DNA of 64,000 bases from positions 2,480,001-2,544,000 of the forward strand of contig JAJTTP010000001.1 of assembly GCA_023313575.1 (NCBI GenBank). Direction: 5' to 3'. Under the pieces are notes generated by a model. The model ran no database searches. It saw only the letters and a list, made by a program, of their open reading frames with translations, and was not told the origin of the DNA. Shown piece by piece: positions 49,146-62,500 of this stretch (within the stretch, counting starts at the first letter, position 1; every line of letters begins with the position of its first letter). The position numbers and the translations under genes were made by a program. The stretch comes from Eutypella sp. D-1 (lineage: Eukaryota; Ascomycota; Sordariomycetes; Xylariales; Diatrypaceae).

Positions 49146-50531
49146 CTGGAGCGCCAAAAGAAAAAAATTTTAAATAAATAAAAAGGGCGAGAAAGTAATC
49201 AAAGCAAAAATCTCCGAGATCATCTTTCTCCCAAGGCTGGAGCGGCTACCGTGACATAACACGGCACGATCGACTCTCAGGGCACTTCGTTAGCAAGCGC
49301 CTCAACGAGCGGTCAAGACGCCTCCCCCTTGCTTCTTTGCAGCTATATATGCCGTAATATCGTGCCCGTCCCTCAATGTCTAATTTTAAGAGGGAATTGT
49401 ACTGTACATACCTCGAGCATTAGCTTGGTAATCCACCATACAAGCAGGCAAGGTACCGTACATATAACTCGTGAAATAAAGATCGAATGGTCATGGCATG
49501 GCACTAGAACCAGCTAACTACATAAACGGGCTGCGGGTCATTCCACCCCGGGAACCGCAGCCGTCAAGAACCACGTGGAAGGACAAATCTGTATGGGGGT
49601 GGTGTGGATGGTAAGCGTCATGCCGAGGGCCAAGCCCGTAACTTAGTTAGGTAGATCCCGTTCTCGGCTTGTGGGCACAGAGCACGTCCCGAGCACGGCT
49701 CGTTAGAGTCACATAGCGGCGGTTGCGCCGATGGCCCACAAAGGGTAGACGTCGCCGCTGCCGTTATGTTCTGCTGCATCTGGTTATGTGAAACATTAGT
49801 CAATGTCCCACCGTCACCCACGTCTATCTACGAGAGGGTAGTAAGAAAGGGTGAGCGTGTGTCTGTGTGTGTACGTGTGCGCACACGGCAAAAAATAAAA
49901 TCGCACGAGATGACTACGTAATCATTCGATGGGCGCCACCGACTCCCGCCATCCTTGAACACCAAAGGATGCAGCACAATACATACATAGTAAGACCTAG
50001 CTAACTGAATAGCTGTCTCCTTACATAGTAAAATGCAGTCTTGACAGGTTGTTGGTCAGAATAGGTGTCCTAATTACCTAGTTGCGCCTCTTACGAAGCG
50101 CACTTGAACCAACGAGACACGCGCGGCGCCATAGCATCCGGCCTATTTCCGCCCTCTCGAGGGGCCTCTCGGGTGGGATACCGGCTGGCGAAGGGCAAGT
50201 TTGTGGATGGGCGGACGGATGGAAATTCACATGCTATCAGTTCTGATCCTGTAACCACTTCGTAATGGCCTGGACGACTGACCTCGCATGCTTCTAGACT
50301 ATTGAGCCGGACCCTATCGGAGTTTACCTAGTCTAGACGTCTAACGCGGGCATGGCCTATGGGAAGGGCTAGCTGGTGGTATTGGCGAACTCGCGGGCAT
50401 TTGCTCAAACATTGCCCGCGAATCTTGAATTGTCCTATAAGATAACATCTGACACATGTCTAGTTGTGTGCTGGTGAGCGTATCCCACCAGCAACTAGCC
50501 AGGATCTAGCGTGGGCCATAGCTAGCCACGA

Positions 50532-50930
50532 TTGGACCTTCGTGTCCTGTTATCGAATACCCAATTATGTAGTATATACAGTAAATGGCCACCTATGACT
50601 CCAATAGGTGCACAGTTAGATGATCCCGGTCGTCGGCAACGTACGATATCCTTCTTGTTGGATCGAACACCGGATGTTAACAAAATTCAACTCATTGGCA
50701 ATATTTCAATCACTTATCAATATCCCATTGATGCCTTCCTATAGGGTACCATGTATTTTGCTAAGATAGCCCCTTGTCCCTGCAAGCTTTGCGGGGATGT
50801 GTGATCGGAAAGCCGACTACACATCATCTTATTCACGATGCCATACTCGAACCAATCAAGCTACATTCGCTTCAATGGTTACAAGAGGCGCGGATCCAAA
50901 TGTTGAAAGGTCGTTAGTGTAGAGCTTCTG
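50532..50930 (+). pseudogene. Possible ankyrin-repeat relic
   Basis: Two short frames carry ankyrin-like signatures. TISFLLDRTPDVN near 50648-50687 resembles 'xxLLLDRGADVN'. SMVTRGADPNVE near 50871-50906 resembles the end of a canonical repeat. Stops separate them (TAG at 50742-50744 and after the second), and the DNA around is AT-rich. Fungal ankyrin-repeat proteins, often NACHT/NLR-like, are frequent in accessory regions and commonly decay. The motif matches are short, so the call is tentative. Confidence 0.35.
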
Positions 50931-51151
50931 CTCGCCTTGCGTTCGCCCAAATCACCATGATTGGCGTCATCTCGAGTTATAACTTGCTTGGAGTGACCCT
51001 GCCACAGTGCCCCCTCTATCTATTACTCAACATGAACCAGCCTTGATCTTCTCTGTCATTGAAAGTGCAAAGGGATAGGTTTCCGGCCGGAGGTAGCGGA
51101 CTCACTCATACCATTCTGATCCTTATCGTGACTTAAAAAGTATCACTTACC

Positions 51152-51194
51152 GAGAGACGAGTGTGATCATCACACTGTGATGCACTCGTCTCTC
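51152..51194. repeat. Nested perfect hairpin (12-bp + 7-bp stems)
   Basis: GAGAGACGAGTG (51152-51163) pairs exactly with CACTCGTCTCTC (51183-51194). Directly inside on the right, and after a 4-base bulge on the left, CATCACA (51168-51174) pairs exactly with TGTGATG (51176-51182) across a one-base loop. The result is a nearly continuous 19-bp cruciform or RNA hairpin. No flanking gene explains it; candidates are a tiny relic inverted-repeat element or a structured non-coding RNA. Confidence 0.75.
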
Positions 51195-54100
51195 ACTAGG
51201 ATTCAAGCTTCCAGACACGCATTTCTCGAGAATTCTCATAGTTAGTGGGGTATTGCAGTAGTTTCAGGAGCTTCAGCGACGTTACGATAGAGGATAATAA
51301 CTGAGCTATTATAGCTCACAGAAGCTCAATGTTCAGCCTTTAAAGATTTTGGGTCCTTGAATAGGTAACCACCAGTCTAGATGTATCCCAAGCGTTGTTA
51401 CACTGCATAAAATCTCTCTCACACGATGCTATACCCAGCTAAGATGAACTATCGTCTACGAGTACAAACACTATCACGAATTACGAGGCCCCAATACACC
51501 CGCCGAGATGGTGGATGGTATCATGGTGACACCAAACGAAGAGATGATAATTATATGTAGAGCTATGAGTTGCCCAATTCTCTGACCTGCTATTTCTAGG
51601 CCTCACCAGATAAGACAAGTAGCCAATTGCTTAAGACGTCAACGAGTCATCGATCCCCGTGCTTTTTCGATCCTAGTAAAGCCTATACAGTATCTCTTCA
51701 CTTTAATACTGGTGAATACCGACCTGTGGGGGCTAGGGATATCATCACTGAGATGCGGGTCCCCAATTGGATATGATATTTCTTGGTGTATTGAGAAAAC
51801 CACGAGGCCTCATCATGAATACAGGCACGTCGGAACATTCAGTGTACGGGCATACCTTCGGGCAAGGCTTTGGAGTCTCTGGCACCCGAAGCTTGAGTGT
51901 CCCGATTACTCAAATGTTGATATAGTGAGAAGAAATAGTTACTATATCTTTGAAACCTCAAGAATGATGGCCTTAGATAATTATTACTATGGCCGGGCGA
52001 TGTTGTTGCAGGAATCTATCAACATATATTTGTGTTAGTAACTGTGAGCCCAAGTGCGACTAGGTATCACGTGGTATAAGCTTCAACGAGGCTACCACGA
52101 CCTACGTTACATAATAGGTGCAAAACATGATGCTATCAAAATATAGTCAGTAGATTCATGCCCCTGAATGAAAGTCAAGGCTGAGCCAACACCATTTATT
52201 TGACCCAGGGGCTATACAAGCATGGGAGCGCGACTCTTTTCGGTCATCTATTAAATATTCACGGCCTCTCAAGTTACTCTAAGATATTATAAACGCAAAG
52301 TAATCAATATTAAAATTCTGAGGAATGTTCTATGTGATATTAACATGCTATCTGGTGCGTAGTATATTAATAAATTTACTATATCCCTGTGGAACTATAC
52401 ATCACCAACTCTGGCAGACGATTGAAACATTATTCATAGGGGCTCAAGTACAAGCTAGGACTATGCGTCACGTCACCCGGGAGGGCAGTCTTAGCATTGT
52501 ACGCAAGAATATGGGCTGATCAAACAGGAACAACTTTCAGTATACATGGGGCCCGAACTCAGTTTCTAGCAAGTTAAGTAGATTCTAGAATGCAACACTG
52601 TGTTGGAATGCATGCTCAAGTTATTCCATGCTGAGGACACTATATCATCGGTTTTTGGACGGAGCCTATGTACTTGTATACCTGTTTTATGAGACAAAAA
52701 GAAATTAACCATTTGTAAGGAGTAGAACCATGCTGGATCACACCAAATAGATAGTTTGTGCTCCGTAAATGACTTCCTTCCACGAGGGCAGCAGTTATGA
52801 ATCGAATCGAAAATATAATATTGTCTTCTCTTTCTCTCTACCAAGGCGTTACGTTGCTATCGGTAAGGTTCTAGAACACTTCCTTGTCATGGATTACGTC
52901 GCTCAACATGGGTATATCTCACATCCGGCTTCCGCGGAGCAGGGTAGGCAAATTTAGTAGGTCATTGCGATCCGTTAGTTCTGGGTCTCGGAGATTCGCT
53001 CAGGCAACGATTCAAAACAGCAGGCACGGGCTTTGATCGTGTTGCAGATGAATAACTACCATAGACGCCTCACCGCTAAGGCTAAACCTAAGCCAGACGT
53101 AATGTCTACTATCTTCCTACCAAGTTTGACAGTAGCTTCGGAGCTCGGTCACTTGCCAACCCTTTCATCTAATTGAGTGTGAGCCAGTATCCATGGTGGC
53201 GTCCGTTTATTGAGCATCTAGCTACGGCACTTTGACAACAAGTTGGGCCGTGATTGGGGAGCGGGCGGGTGGAGGGGCGGAAAGAACGATTCAGCCCCGG
53301 AGCCACGAGCCAGCCGTTCGATGTGAGGTGAAGAATTTGCCAGTACTTTACCAGCGTCGATTAAAACGTGGTGGACTAACTACAGGGGGCGGGCTTCGAC
53401 ATCCGAGATCCTACGTCAAACACCCGCCCCGCCACCCCCCGGACAAGACTACATAATTGACCTAGCCTAATTCATACCCTATGAATCTTGGGAGGGAGGA
53501 AACAGCGACGATATAGGGTAGTACTCAACCTGTCTACGTATCCGTGTCTCTAAGATATTCTGTCGGCAATTCCGAGGTAACAAGCGGAGGGGGGGCGCGG
53601 CATTAAACAAGGTTTCTCCGCCCCTTTTCTCAAAAATATCGGGCCGAACTTCAGGATGTTACTCGGGCTCGGCTGGGACTTACGCACGGCACACGAATTG
53701 CGACCGTGCCCAACTATCCATTGCACAGTTAGCCAGCCCTCAGCCGGTTGTTGGAGGCACCACCTCTATGCAATATGTCGTATATCACGTTTATCTGCCA
53801 TGATTTCCAACCAATATTATGCAGGTCACTGTACATGAAGAAGAATTTCGAGTCATCAGTTAGCTCCCCCGCGTCGTCAACTGGCCTATCGATGACAGGA
53901 ACGCGTCGGGCACGACGCCCGTGACGCCCACACTCGGCACGGCAAACGTAAGGAAAATTCTGCATGGTTGGATGAGAGATTCTCCACGCAGGGGTTACGT
54001 GCATAACGTGTGCGAGTCAATGAACATGGATTGTTTCTATACCTTACGTACATCAGTGCATATCCAACGGTGATGGCTTGCCTCCCGCTTTTCGATGCTC

Positions 54101-54531
54101 CCTATAGGTTTCGCCTTTAAGTTGTTGGTCGGCTACTCCAAGCTGACGCGAATCGGGTGGGTGGAGAAACAGGCGACACAACTATGTGACTGGATAGGTC
54201 GGCAGCTGTTGGCGATTGTGTATGTTATACGTGGAATAGGAAGAGTCCGCAGCCTCGGAACCTGAAGGTGATACTATGATTTGTGCTCGGGGGAAAGGGG
54301 CATAAGACATGTAGTATATAGCCCCAGGAGCCCTTCGTATTCGCTCTTGCTACATACGGTTGGCGGTCACACGAATACACATGCCTGTATGCAACCCCAA
54401 CCGTATGCCTGAAATTAATCTTGGAAGGTTACGTTCGGCTACGGCACCAAATCCCAAGCTGTGCATACGCCTCACCTCACCTCCTCTCACCTCGCCTCGT
54501 GCAGCGGAAGCAATCTCACACAGACTCGCCA

Positions 54532-55543
54532 TTAGGGCCAGACCTCGACCTTCTCCCAACCGCCCTCGACAAGCCCGCCAGGCCTGCTAGGCTCCCTGCC
54601 GAGGCCGACTCGGGTGTAAACCCAGCGGCGGGCGCGGCGGGGATCGCTTAGGTCTGTGCGGTCGACCTCGTCGGGGACGATGACGACGACGCGGAAGTGG
54701 CGGCGCGCGACCTCGTCGTGGGGATCATTGACTTCCTGGCCAGGACCGAGGCGGTCGTCCCCGACAGGGAGGGCGACTGGCCTGCCGGGCGGCGGGTTCC
54801 GGAAGGAACCCCGCATCAGTGGCGATAGGTTGCCGAAGTGCGCCGTAATCTCGCGCGCGAAACTCCATTCTTTTTCTTTGCCGTCGCTGCCATCACCCTC
54901 GCCCCCTTTCCGCTGCCGCCGCATCCGTGACCGCAGGGTCCGGACCACCTCCTTCGCGGCCTCGGACCCCACATCCTCGACGTCGGGCGCGAGCACATAC
55001 GCACGACCGCGGAGACGCCACTGGGTAGCTGCCTGGTGGGCCCACTGTGACAGATATGTAGTGTCAGTGATTCATAATAACAAACCAACGATGTTGAACA
55101 GAAGGTAGATAAGCAGATGATAGGTAGGTACTTACAAAAGTGGCCTCGACAAAGCCACCACCGCCAGTACCCATTAGCACACCACCATCGCCATCTCCTT
55201 CGCCTTCCTCGACGATCTCCTCCCCGAAGAGTTCCGGGAGCTTGTCCATACGGGCGTCCGTGGTGAAGGTGGGGAGGTCGGAGGCCCACACACCGTCGGG
55301 GTTGCGGTCGGCGGGATTCCTGGGGTCAACGGGCAGTTCGGCGAACAGGCTGCGGAATATACAGGTCCGGGCTCGAGGGATTACTTTCTCCGCTCCTGCC
55401 GAAGAAGCCCGCACCCTGCGGACCGTGGCGAGCGTGAACTCCGGCGACGTCATGCCCTGGACGTGCTCGAGGAAGAGGGCGCGCCAGGGTGCCTCCGCCT
55501 CCTTCCCTTCCGTAGGGGTGCCGTCTTGTACAGCGGGTGCCAT
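54532..55543 (-). CDS. FMN-binding pyridoxamine 5'-phosphate oxidase-like protein (Alr4036 family)
   Basis: Two exons, 55136-55543 and 54532-55044, around a 91-bp intron give 306 residues. The splice restores FVEATFWAHQAATQWRLRGRAYV. The N-terminal APWRALFLEH begins the family's split-barrel domain, with ARTCIFRSLFAELP and ASDLPTFTTDARMDK after it. The C-terminus has PLMRGSFRNPPPG and RHFRVVVIVPDEVDRTDLSDP before RRWVYTRVG, all hallmarks of the Alr4036-type FMN-binding proteins related to pyridoxamine phosphate oxidase. Members probably use FMN in a redox or vitamin B6-related reaction, but the true substrate is not established. An acidic Glu/Gly/Asp insert (about 106-125) and a Gly/Lys-rich insert around 185-195 look lineage-specific. 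The chosen Met sits just before the conserved domain. An upstream in-frame Met (55741) would add 66 basic residues. Confidence 0.82.
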
Positions 55544-56589
55544 CTCACGGTGGTAGCGATGATAGTACCGGAGGATGGTACGGGACTCAACTGAGTGACG
55601 ATAAGTAGTAATGTGCCGAAATCGCAAAGCAGGTAGTCGCGATATGCCACTGCGAAAGCTGTGATAGGAAACGGTGCACCGTAGGATATGCTGCATTGAG
55701 CGGCCCAGCGGGGGCCCGATTTCCGCTATCGGCTTGTTCACCTATCTACTATTTTTCCGCACGAACTTAACCCGTGGGAGTAGAGAACTTCAAGATGTTG
55801 CTTGTGCTAAGAAGATGAAAGCCGGTCGATCATTCGGTGGTATAGAATTGATATCCCCTGGGAAGTTAGTGCCCTGGCTGTAGGACTGGGGTGCCTAGAA
55901 ACCCCCTTTTCTTGTACGTAGATGATGATTTAATAGTGAAGTTCCCTATATCTACCGGTGATACCCATAGGGTTCGGCTGATACTAGTACAAAGGCGTAG
56001 TTAGTGCTTTCCAAGGTTAGCTAAACTTGTATAATACGCTTACGCTGACGTCATACAAATTATATAATCACCTGCACTGTATTCTTTACCCCTGAGTAAA
56101 GAATTAAATGCTTGAGAATGTAAATACACCATAACAAATGACAAATGCTAATATACATATAGGTATCTAGATCGCCCTTCTATATACACAGAACACCAAA
56201 CATATCTATTTAACATACACCATAACTCCCAAACAACGGACACCAGACACCAGACACCTAACGCTAACCCACGTATACACATACACGTACATATATAACA
56301 TATACATATGTATATACAGATGCATCCCAAAAGGTATACGCCAAATGCATAACCAACTCCTTTATGCCAGTTTACGTGAGATTTCATTTTACTCGTGTGC
56401 CATGTCATGCCCATCTATCAGTTGCGGGGCAGATCTAAAAGAAAAAAAAATGGTGCGGGTTTGCCCTATAAGGTACGCGCGCACACAAACCACGAAAGCA
56501 ACGGAAACTACCTAAGAACTTTTCATCACTCCCTTTTTTTTCTTATCGCGACCAAACTCCACTTGTCGTTTTGCCCCTGAGACCAGAAA
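55544..56589. other. Intergenic region between FMN-binding protein and ura2
   Basis: The left part is the promoter of the FMN-binding gene and possibly its N-terminal extension (open to 55741). The right part is the ura2 3' flank, AT-rich with TATATACA-type repeats (about 56160-56320) and CACCAGA repeats (about 56240-56260). No further gene seen. Confidence 0.6.
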
Positions 56590-59500
56590 TCAACTGCTCA
56601 TGACCAAAGCCAGCAGGGCCATGCGGCAGTAGAGGCCATAACGCATCTGTGTATGAAAGTCAGCGAGTGTTCATCTGTACTTTACCTATCGCGTGTGATC
56701 ACTGGGAGGGGTACGTAGGTATAAAAGAACTCACCTGTCTAAAGTACGCCGCACGTTGGTCAAAGTCGACCTCCTCGGCGACCTCCTCATTGCGAGGCAG
56801 GGGATGGAGGACACACATAGCCTGCTTGGCGTGCTTGAGGGTGGCGTTGTCGATGCGGTAGGCGCCCTTGACGCGCTCGTAGTCCTCTGGGGAGGGGAAG
56901 CGCTCTTTCTGGACGCGCGTGCAGTAGAGCACGTCGCTGCGGGCCACGATCTCCGGGGTGAGCTCCTCGGACTCGCAGAGGAACTGGCCCGAAGCCACCA
57001 GGAGCTCGCGCACTGCCGCCGGCAGCCCCAGCGAACGGGGCGATACCAGCTGTACCTTGACGCCGTAATGCCGCATCAGATACACCAGTGAGTGCACCGT
57101 CCTCCCGTACAGCAGGTCACCCACGAACGTCACCGTGAGACCCTGCACTGTTCCCAGTTCCTCGCGGATCGTGAACAGGTCCAGGAATGCCTGCGTCGGG
57201 TGCTCCTTACTGCCGTTACCCCCGTTGATCACTGGAACCGGACTGAACTTCCGGGCGATGTCCACCGACTTCTCCTCGGGGTGGCGGAGCACGATCGCGT
57301 CGCCGTAGCTCGACAATGTCCTCAGCGTGTCCTGTAGCGTCTCGCCCTTCTGCACCGACGAGTGCGACGTAGCGATGGCGATCGTCCTGCCTCCCAGTCG
57401 CTGCATGGCAGCATCGAACGACGAGGACGTGCGAGTAGACGGTTCATAGAACATCGTGCACAGCACGCGTCCCTTGAGCGTGCTGAGAACACCCTCGCGG
57501 TCAACACCGAGGCGCATTTCCTGGGCCACCGTGAAGAGAAGATGCAGATCGCTTCGGCTGTAATCCTTGACGGATAGAACGTGGGCATGCTTGAACGCGG
57601 AGGGCTGTGTGAGGAGATCGTGCAACCTGTCTACAGCAAGTCCGTGCATAGGCGCCGGGAGACCGAAGTCATCGGCAAGCTGAGCAGACCTCGACACCGG
57701 GCGCAAGCCTTCTGCCGCGCCATCCAATACCTTGATCCTGTTAGCGGACCGCACAGTGAGCGGGGCCGCCGAGAGGAGAGATGGACGTCCAACGCGAGGA
57801 CTATCTGGCGCAAACGCCATGGGAGGATGGAGAGCCTTGACCGGCGGCGACATAGGCGCGGCGGGCATGCTGTTGTGTGTGGACATGTCCTTGCCAAGCA
57901 ACGGGACCGGGAGTATACCACCGTCCAAACATATGGTCTTGTCACCAAAGGTGACCCTTTGGACAGCACCGCGCATGACTCTTCCGGCGAACGGGGACGA
58001 GGAAGACTTCGGCACGACGTACGAGCGATCAATCTCGACTTCGATAGAAGTACCAAACTGCTCATGCAGCTCAAAGATCTGCTTGGGGTTGTCGTAAAGA
58101 CGTGCCTTTATGTCATCAATTGTCAACCTACCCTCCGTGACGGAAGTTAGGAGCAGAGGCAGCGCGTCTGCGATACCCGCCGTCGGGTCAATCTTCGAAG
58201 ACACGCCCGGCTTGGACTGCATCGCGTAGGGGAGGCTGCCGACCGAGAAAACATCGATGGTAGAGAGATGATCCCAGAGAGCATTTTGATCAACCAACGT
58301 CGGTAGGGTCTTGCATCCCGGGTAGTCCGCCTGAGACAGGTAGAGCGCGTATATAGATACATCGCAAGTAACATTGAGGCCCTTTTCTTTGCTGAGCGCA
58401 ATGAGCTTGATATCGTCCTTGGTGGTGACACTTGTGACGTGAATACGCCGGCTGTGCAGGCTGGCAAGGAGCAATATGGAGGCGAGGTCGGTAGTCTTAG
58501 CGTCCGTGACGATGGGCTTATGCGTGGGCCAGGCATCGAAATGAGCCGTGACCGCTGCAACCTTGCTGATGTTGTCTGATAGGTGGTTGAAGGGGATGAA
58601 GAGAGAGCCGACCTCGTAGGTGACTTGGCTGATCTGGTCGGCATTCTCAGATGTCGCAGTAATGGAAAAGTTGTAGTCGCAATATGCGCCGTCCTTGCTA
58701 TGTTGTTGAGCGATCTTCAGCGTCCTTGCATCAGTGATAGAGCCCTCGATTCCCATAGGCATGACACGAATCATGCTAAAACCGGCAGCTATGGACGCTT
58801 TCGTGACAGCCTGGAGGTCCTGACTACCTTGAGATACGATACCGGGCACGAAGGCAGCAACGTTGATTAGACCCGGAAGCGTGATTGTACGGTGGCTTGT
58901 CTGATAATCGCGGTTGCTGACGTCGAGATCGAAGTGTCGAGCAATAGCTTCAACAAGGATTTTGGCATTCTTGACGTTGGTGACCAGTGGGATCTGGTAA
59001 TCAACCGCCATCCTTCGGGTCCGGTAACCCTTGCTCATGTAGTTGGCAGGCCGGCGGTATTTGTTGTTCGAAGGAAGGTTGATGTAAAGGTCAATGGTGT
59101 TCTTCGCAAGATGTTGAGTCAAAGAAAACTCGGACCTCTGGACCTCTTCCTCATTACCAAGAACCTCCAAAAACTGAACGGGAATATTATGTTCCTGGAG
59201 GAAATCGGCAGTGCCCGCAGTAGCAAACAGCTTGTAGCCCATTCTCTGCAGCTTCTCTACGGAGGGCAACATCTCCTTCTTGTCCTTGTAGGAACCTATC
59301 GACAGTAGAATATTACTCTTAGGGATTTTAAACCCTGTCGATATGAGTGCTTTCAAATAAGCCTCATATTTGTCAACACCGAAACAGGCGACCTCGCCCG
59401 TAGAGGCCATCTCTACACCCAGCACTGGGTCGGCACCGGACAAGCGGGAGAAGCTGAACTGCGGGACCTTGACACCGACGCAATCCTCTAGTATCGAAGT

Positions 59501-62500
59501 AGGAGGGTATTCGGTGAAGGGCACCCCCATGATCGCCTTGGTCGCCATCTCGATGAGATCGACGCCCATAGTCTTGGATACGAACGGGAAAGACCGCGAT
59601 GCGCGGACATTGCATTCGATGACCTTGATGTCATTGTCCTTGGCGATGAACTGGATGTTGAACGGACCCGTGACGTTGAGCTTGTCGCCAATTTTGCGGG
59701 TAGCCTCTTCGATTCGCTGGATAGTGGTCGGTTCGAGGTCCTGTGGCGGCAAGATGAGGGTCGCATCACCCGAGTGCACACCAGCGTTCTCAACGTGTTC
59801 GGAGATAAAGTGGCCCACAACAGTACCATCCAGGGCGACGGCGTCCATCTCAATTTCCTTGGCATTCTCAATGTACTTGGTGATAACGACCGGATGCTCG
59901 CGCGACACTTCAGCTGCTTGCTGGAGGAATAGCTCGAGATCGGCCTCGGAATAGACCGTGTTCATCGCAGCGCCCGAAAGGACATATGACGGCCGGACCA
60001 GCACCGGGTACGAGACCTTCTGGCAGAATGCCCTCGCTTCTTCGAAACTTGTCAGCTCCTTCCACGTCGGCTGGTCGACATCGATCTCGTCAAGCATGCG
60101 GGAGAACTTGTAACGGTTCTCAGCCTGATCGATCATATCCGGCGACGTGCCAAGAACCTTGACACCGGAACGCAGCAAAGGCAATGCGATGTTGTTGGGG
60201 GTTTGACCACCCATCGCACCGAGAACTCCTTGAGACCCTTCCATCTCGTATATATCAAGAACGGTCTCGAGATTGATATTTTCGAAGTACAGACGATCAG
60301 CTTCGTCGTAGTCTGTACTGACGGTCTCTGGGTTGTAGTTGACCATGATCGTCTTGAAACCAGACTCGCGCAGCGTTCGAATGGCCCGGACCGAGCACCA
60401 GTCAAACTCGACGGAGGATCCGATACGATAGACACCGCTTCCGAGCACCATAACACCGTGGTCATTGAAGTGGATATCATGAGCCGAAGCGTTGTACGTC
60501 AGGTATAGGTAGTTCGTGTACGCTGGGAATTCTGCAGCAACAGTGTCGATCTGCTTGACGAAAGGTGTGATACCAGCTTCCAATCTTAACCGCCTGACGG
60601 CGAGTTCGTTTGAGTCCCAGAACTTAGCCAGCTGTCGATCACTGAAGCCAAGCTGCTTGCCTTGTAGAAGCAGGCCGGGGCGCGCAGCAATATCGGTGGT
60701 AGTGTACTTGGTCATAGTTTTGCCAAAATTGCTGAGGTCCTTGAGTCTGTTGAGGAACCACTTGTCAATCTTAGTCAATTCCCAGATCCTGTCCACGGAG
60801 TAGCCAGCATGCATGGCGTTGGCGATAGCGAAAAGACGCTGGTCAGATGGGGTTTGTAGTTCGTCATCGATAGACATTAGAGCCTTCGTCTCGTTGAAGC
60901 CGAGATTGTGGAAATCAATGGCCCTGATCGCCTTCTGAATAGCTTCCTCGAAGGTCCTACCAACGCTCATAACTTCACCAACACTCTTCATCGACGAGCC
61001 AAGCTGCGTAGAAACCCGCGTGAACTTCTTTAAGTCCCAGCGAGGCATCTTCACGACGACATAATCCAGGGACGGCTCGAAACAGGCGCACGTCACCTTA
61101 GTGACCGAGTTCTTGATATCCTTCAGAGGAATGCCGAGTCCCAGCTTGGCAGCGATGAAAGCAAGGGGGTACCCGGTAGCTTTGGACGCCAAAGCAGATG
61201 ACCGGGATAACCGCGCGTTAACCTCGATGATGCAGTACTCCTTCGAGAAGGGATTGAGAGCATATTGGATGTTGCACTCTCCTACAACGCCGAGATGTCG
61301 GATTACATTAACAGCTGTTGTTCTCAGCATGTTATAATCCTCATCAGAGAGTGTCTGGGATGGCGCCACGACGATAGAGTCGCCCGTGTGAATGCCGAGG
61401 GGGTCAAAGTTCTCCATATTACAGACTGTGATGCAGTTGTCTTGTGCATCGCGCACAACCTCGTACTCGATTTCCTTCCAGCCCTTCATGCTTCGCTCAA
61501 TCAGAACCTGGGGGCTCGCCGCGAGGGCCTTGTTGCAGAGGTCGATGAGCTCTGTCTCATTGTTGGCAAATCCACTGCCCAGTCCGCCGAGAGCATATGC
61601 CGCTCTCACGATAACAGGGAAGCCAATATCCTTGACAACACGGATGGCTTCGTCGACACTACTGGCAGAGGCTGATTTAGCGCATTTTTCGCCAATCGAG
61701 TCCATGCTACGGGCGAAAAGTTCGCGGTCTTCCGTAGTGATAATGGTGTCAATCGGAGTGCCGAGCACCTTTACCCCGAGATCTTCGAATTCGTCCTTAA
61801 GTTGGATTCCAACTTGCAAAGCAGTCTGACCGCCAAATGTCACATATATGGCATCTGGCCTCTCATAGACGATCACTTTGCGCACAAACTCGGCTGTGAC
61901 GGGCAGGAAGTAGACTTTGTCCGCCAATCCCTTGGATGTCTGGATGGTGGCGATGTTGGGGTTGATCAGCACGGTGTAGATACCTTCCTCCTTCAAAGCT
62001 TTGATAGCCTGGCTTCCGGAATAGTCAAATTCACCAGCCTGTCCAATGCTCAGGCCACCACTACCAAGCACGAGGATTTTCTTCACGTTGACACGGGGGT
62101 GTGCCTTCTCGTTTTCCTCGGTGGTCCCACCGGGGAATTGCACCGGGGCGTTAAGGAGCTTCGGTTCCTTGGCACAGTCAACGATAGTGTTGATGAACAC
62201 ATCGAAGAGGAATTCGGTGTCTCTCGGGCCTGGTGTGCTTTCAGGATGGAACTGCACGCTGAAATACGGCTTCTCCGCATGCATGATGCCTTCGTTGCTG
62301 CCGTCATTGGCATTTACGAACAACTCTCTCCAGTCTGACGGAAGACTTTCGGCATCCACAGCAAAACCATGGTTCTGTGAGGTAATGTGACATTTACCAG
62401 TGACCAGGCTTGTACAGGGGATGTTATGACCACGGTTACCAAACTTCATCTTTTTGGTCTTGGCACCAGCTGCCTGCGCAACAAGCTGATGTCCAAGACA

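Larger units (their letters stand above)
50500..53000. other. AT-rich island in the gene-poor tract
   Basis: This segment has a lower G/C content than its flanks, few long frames and the ankyrin-like relic at its left edge. It resembles the island at 6400-7760 in character. No transposon protein motif survives that I can read. Confidence 0.45.
41021..54531. other. Long gene-poor tract (13.5 kb)
   Basis: No intact gene can be supported across this interval. It starts with the promoter side of the unknown protein gene. It continues with microsatellites, TACCTAGGTA-type palindromes and mixed low-complexity DNA. From about 50500 to 53000 it becomes AT-rich (19 G/C of 60 counted at 51901-51960). 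Protein-like but broken stretches are listed separately at 48850-49145 and 50532-50930. Confidence 0.5.
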
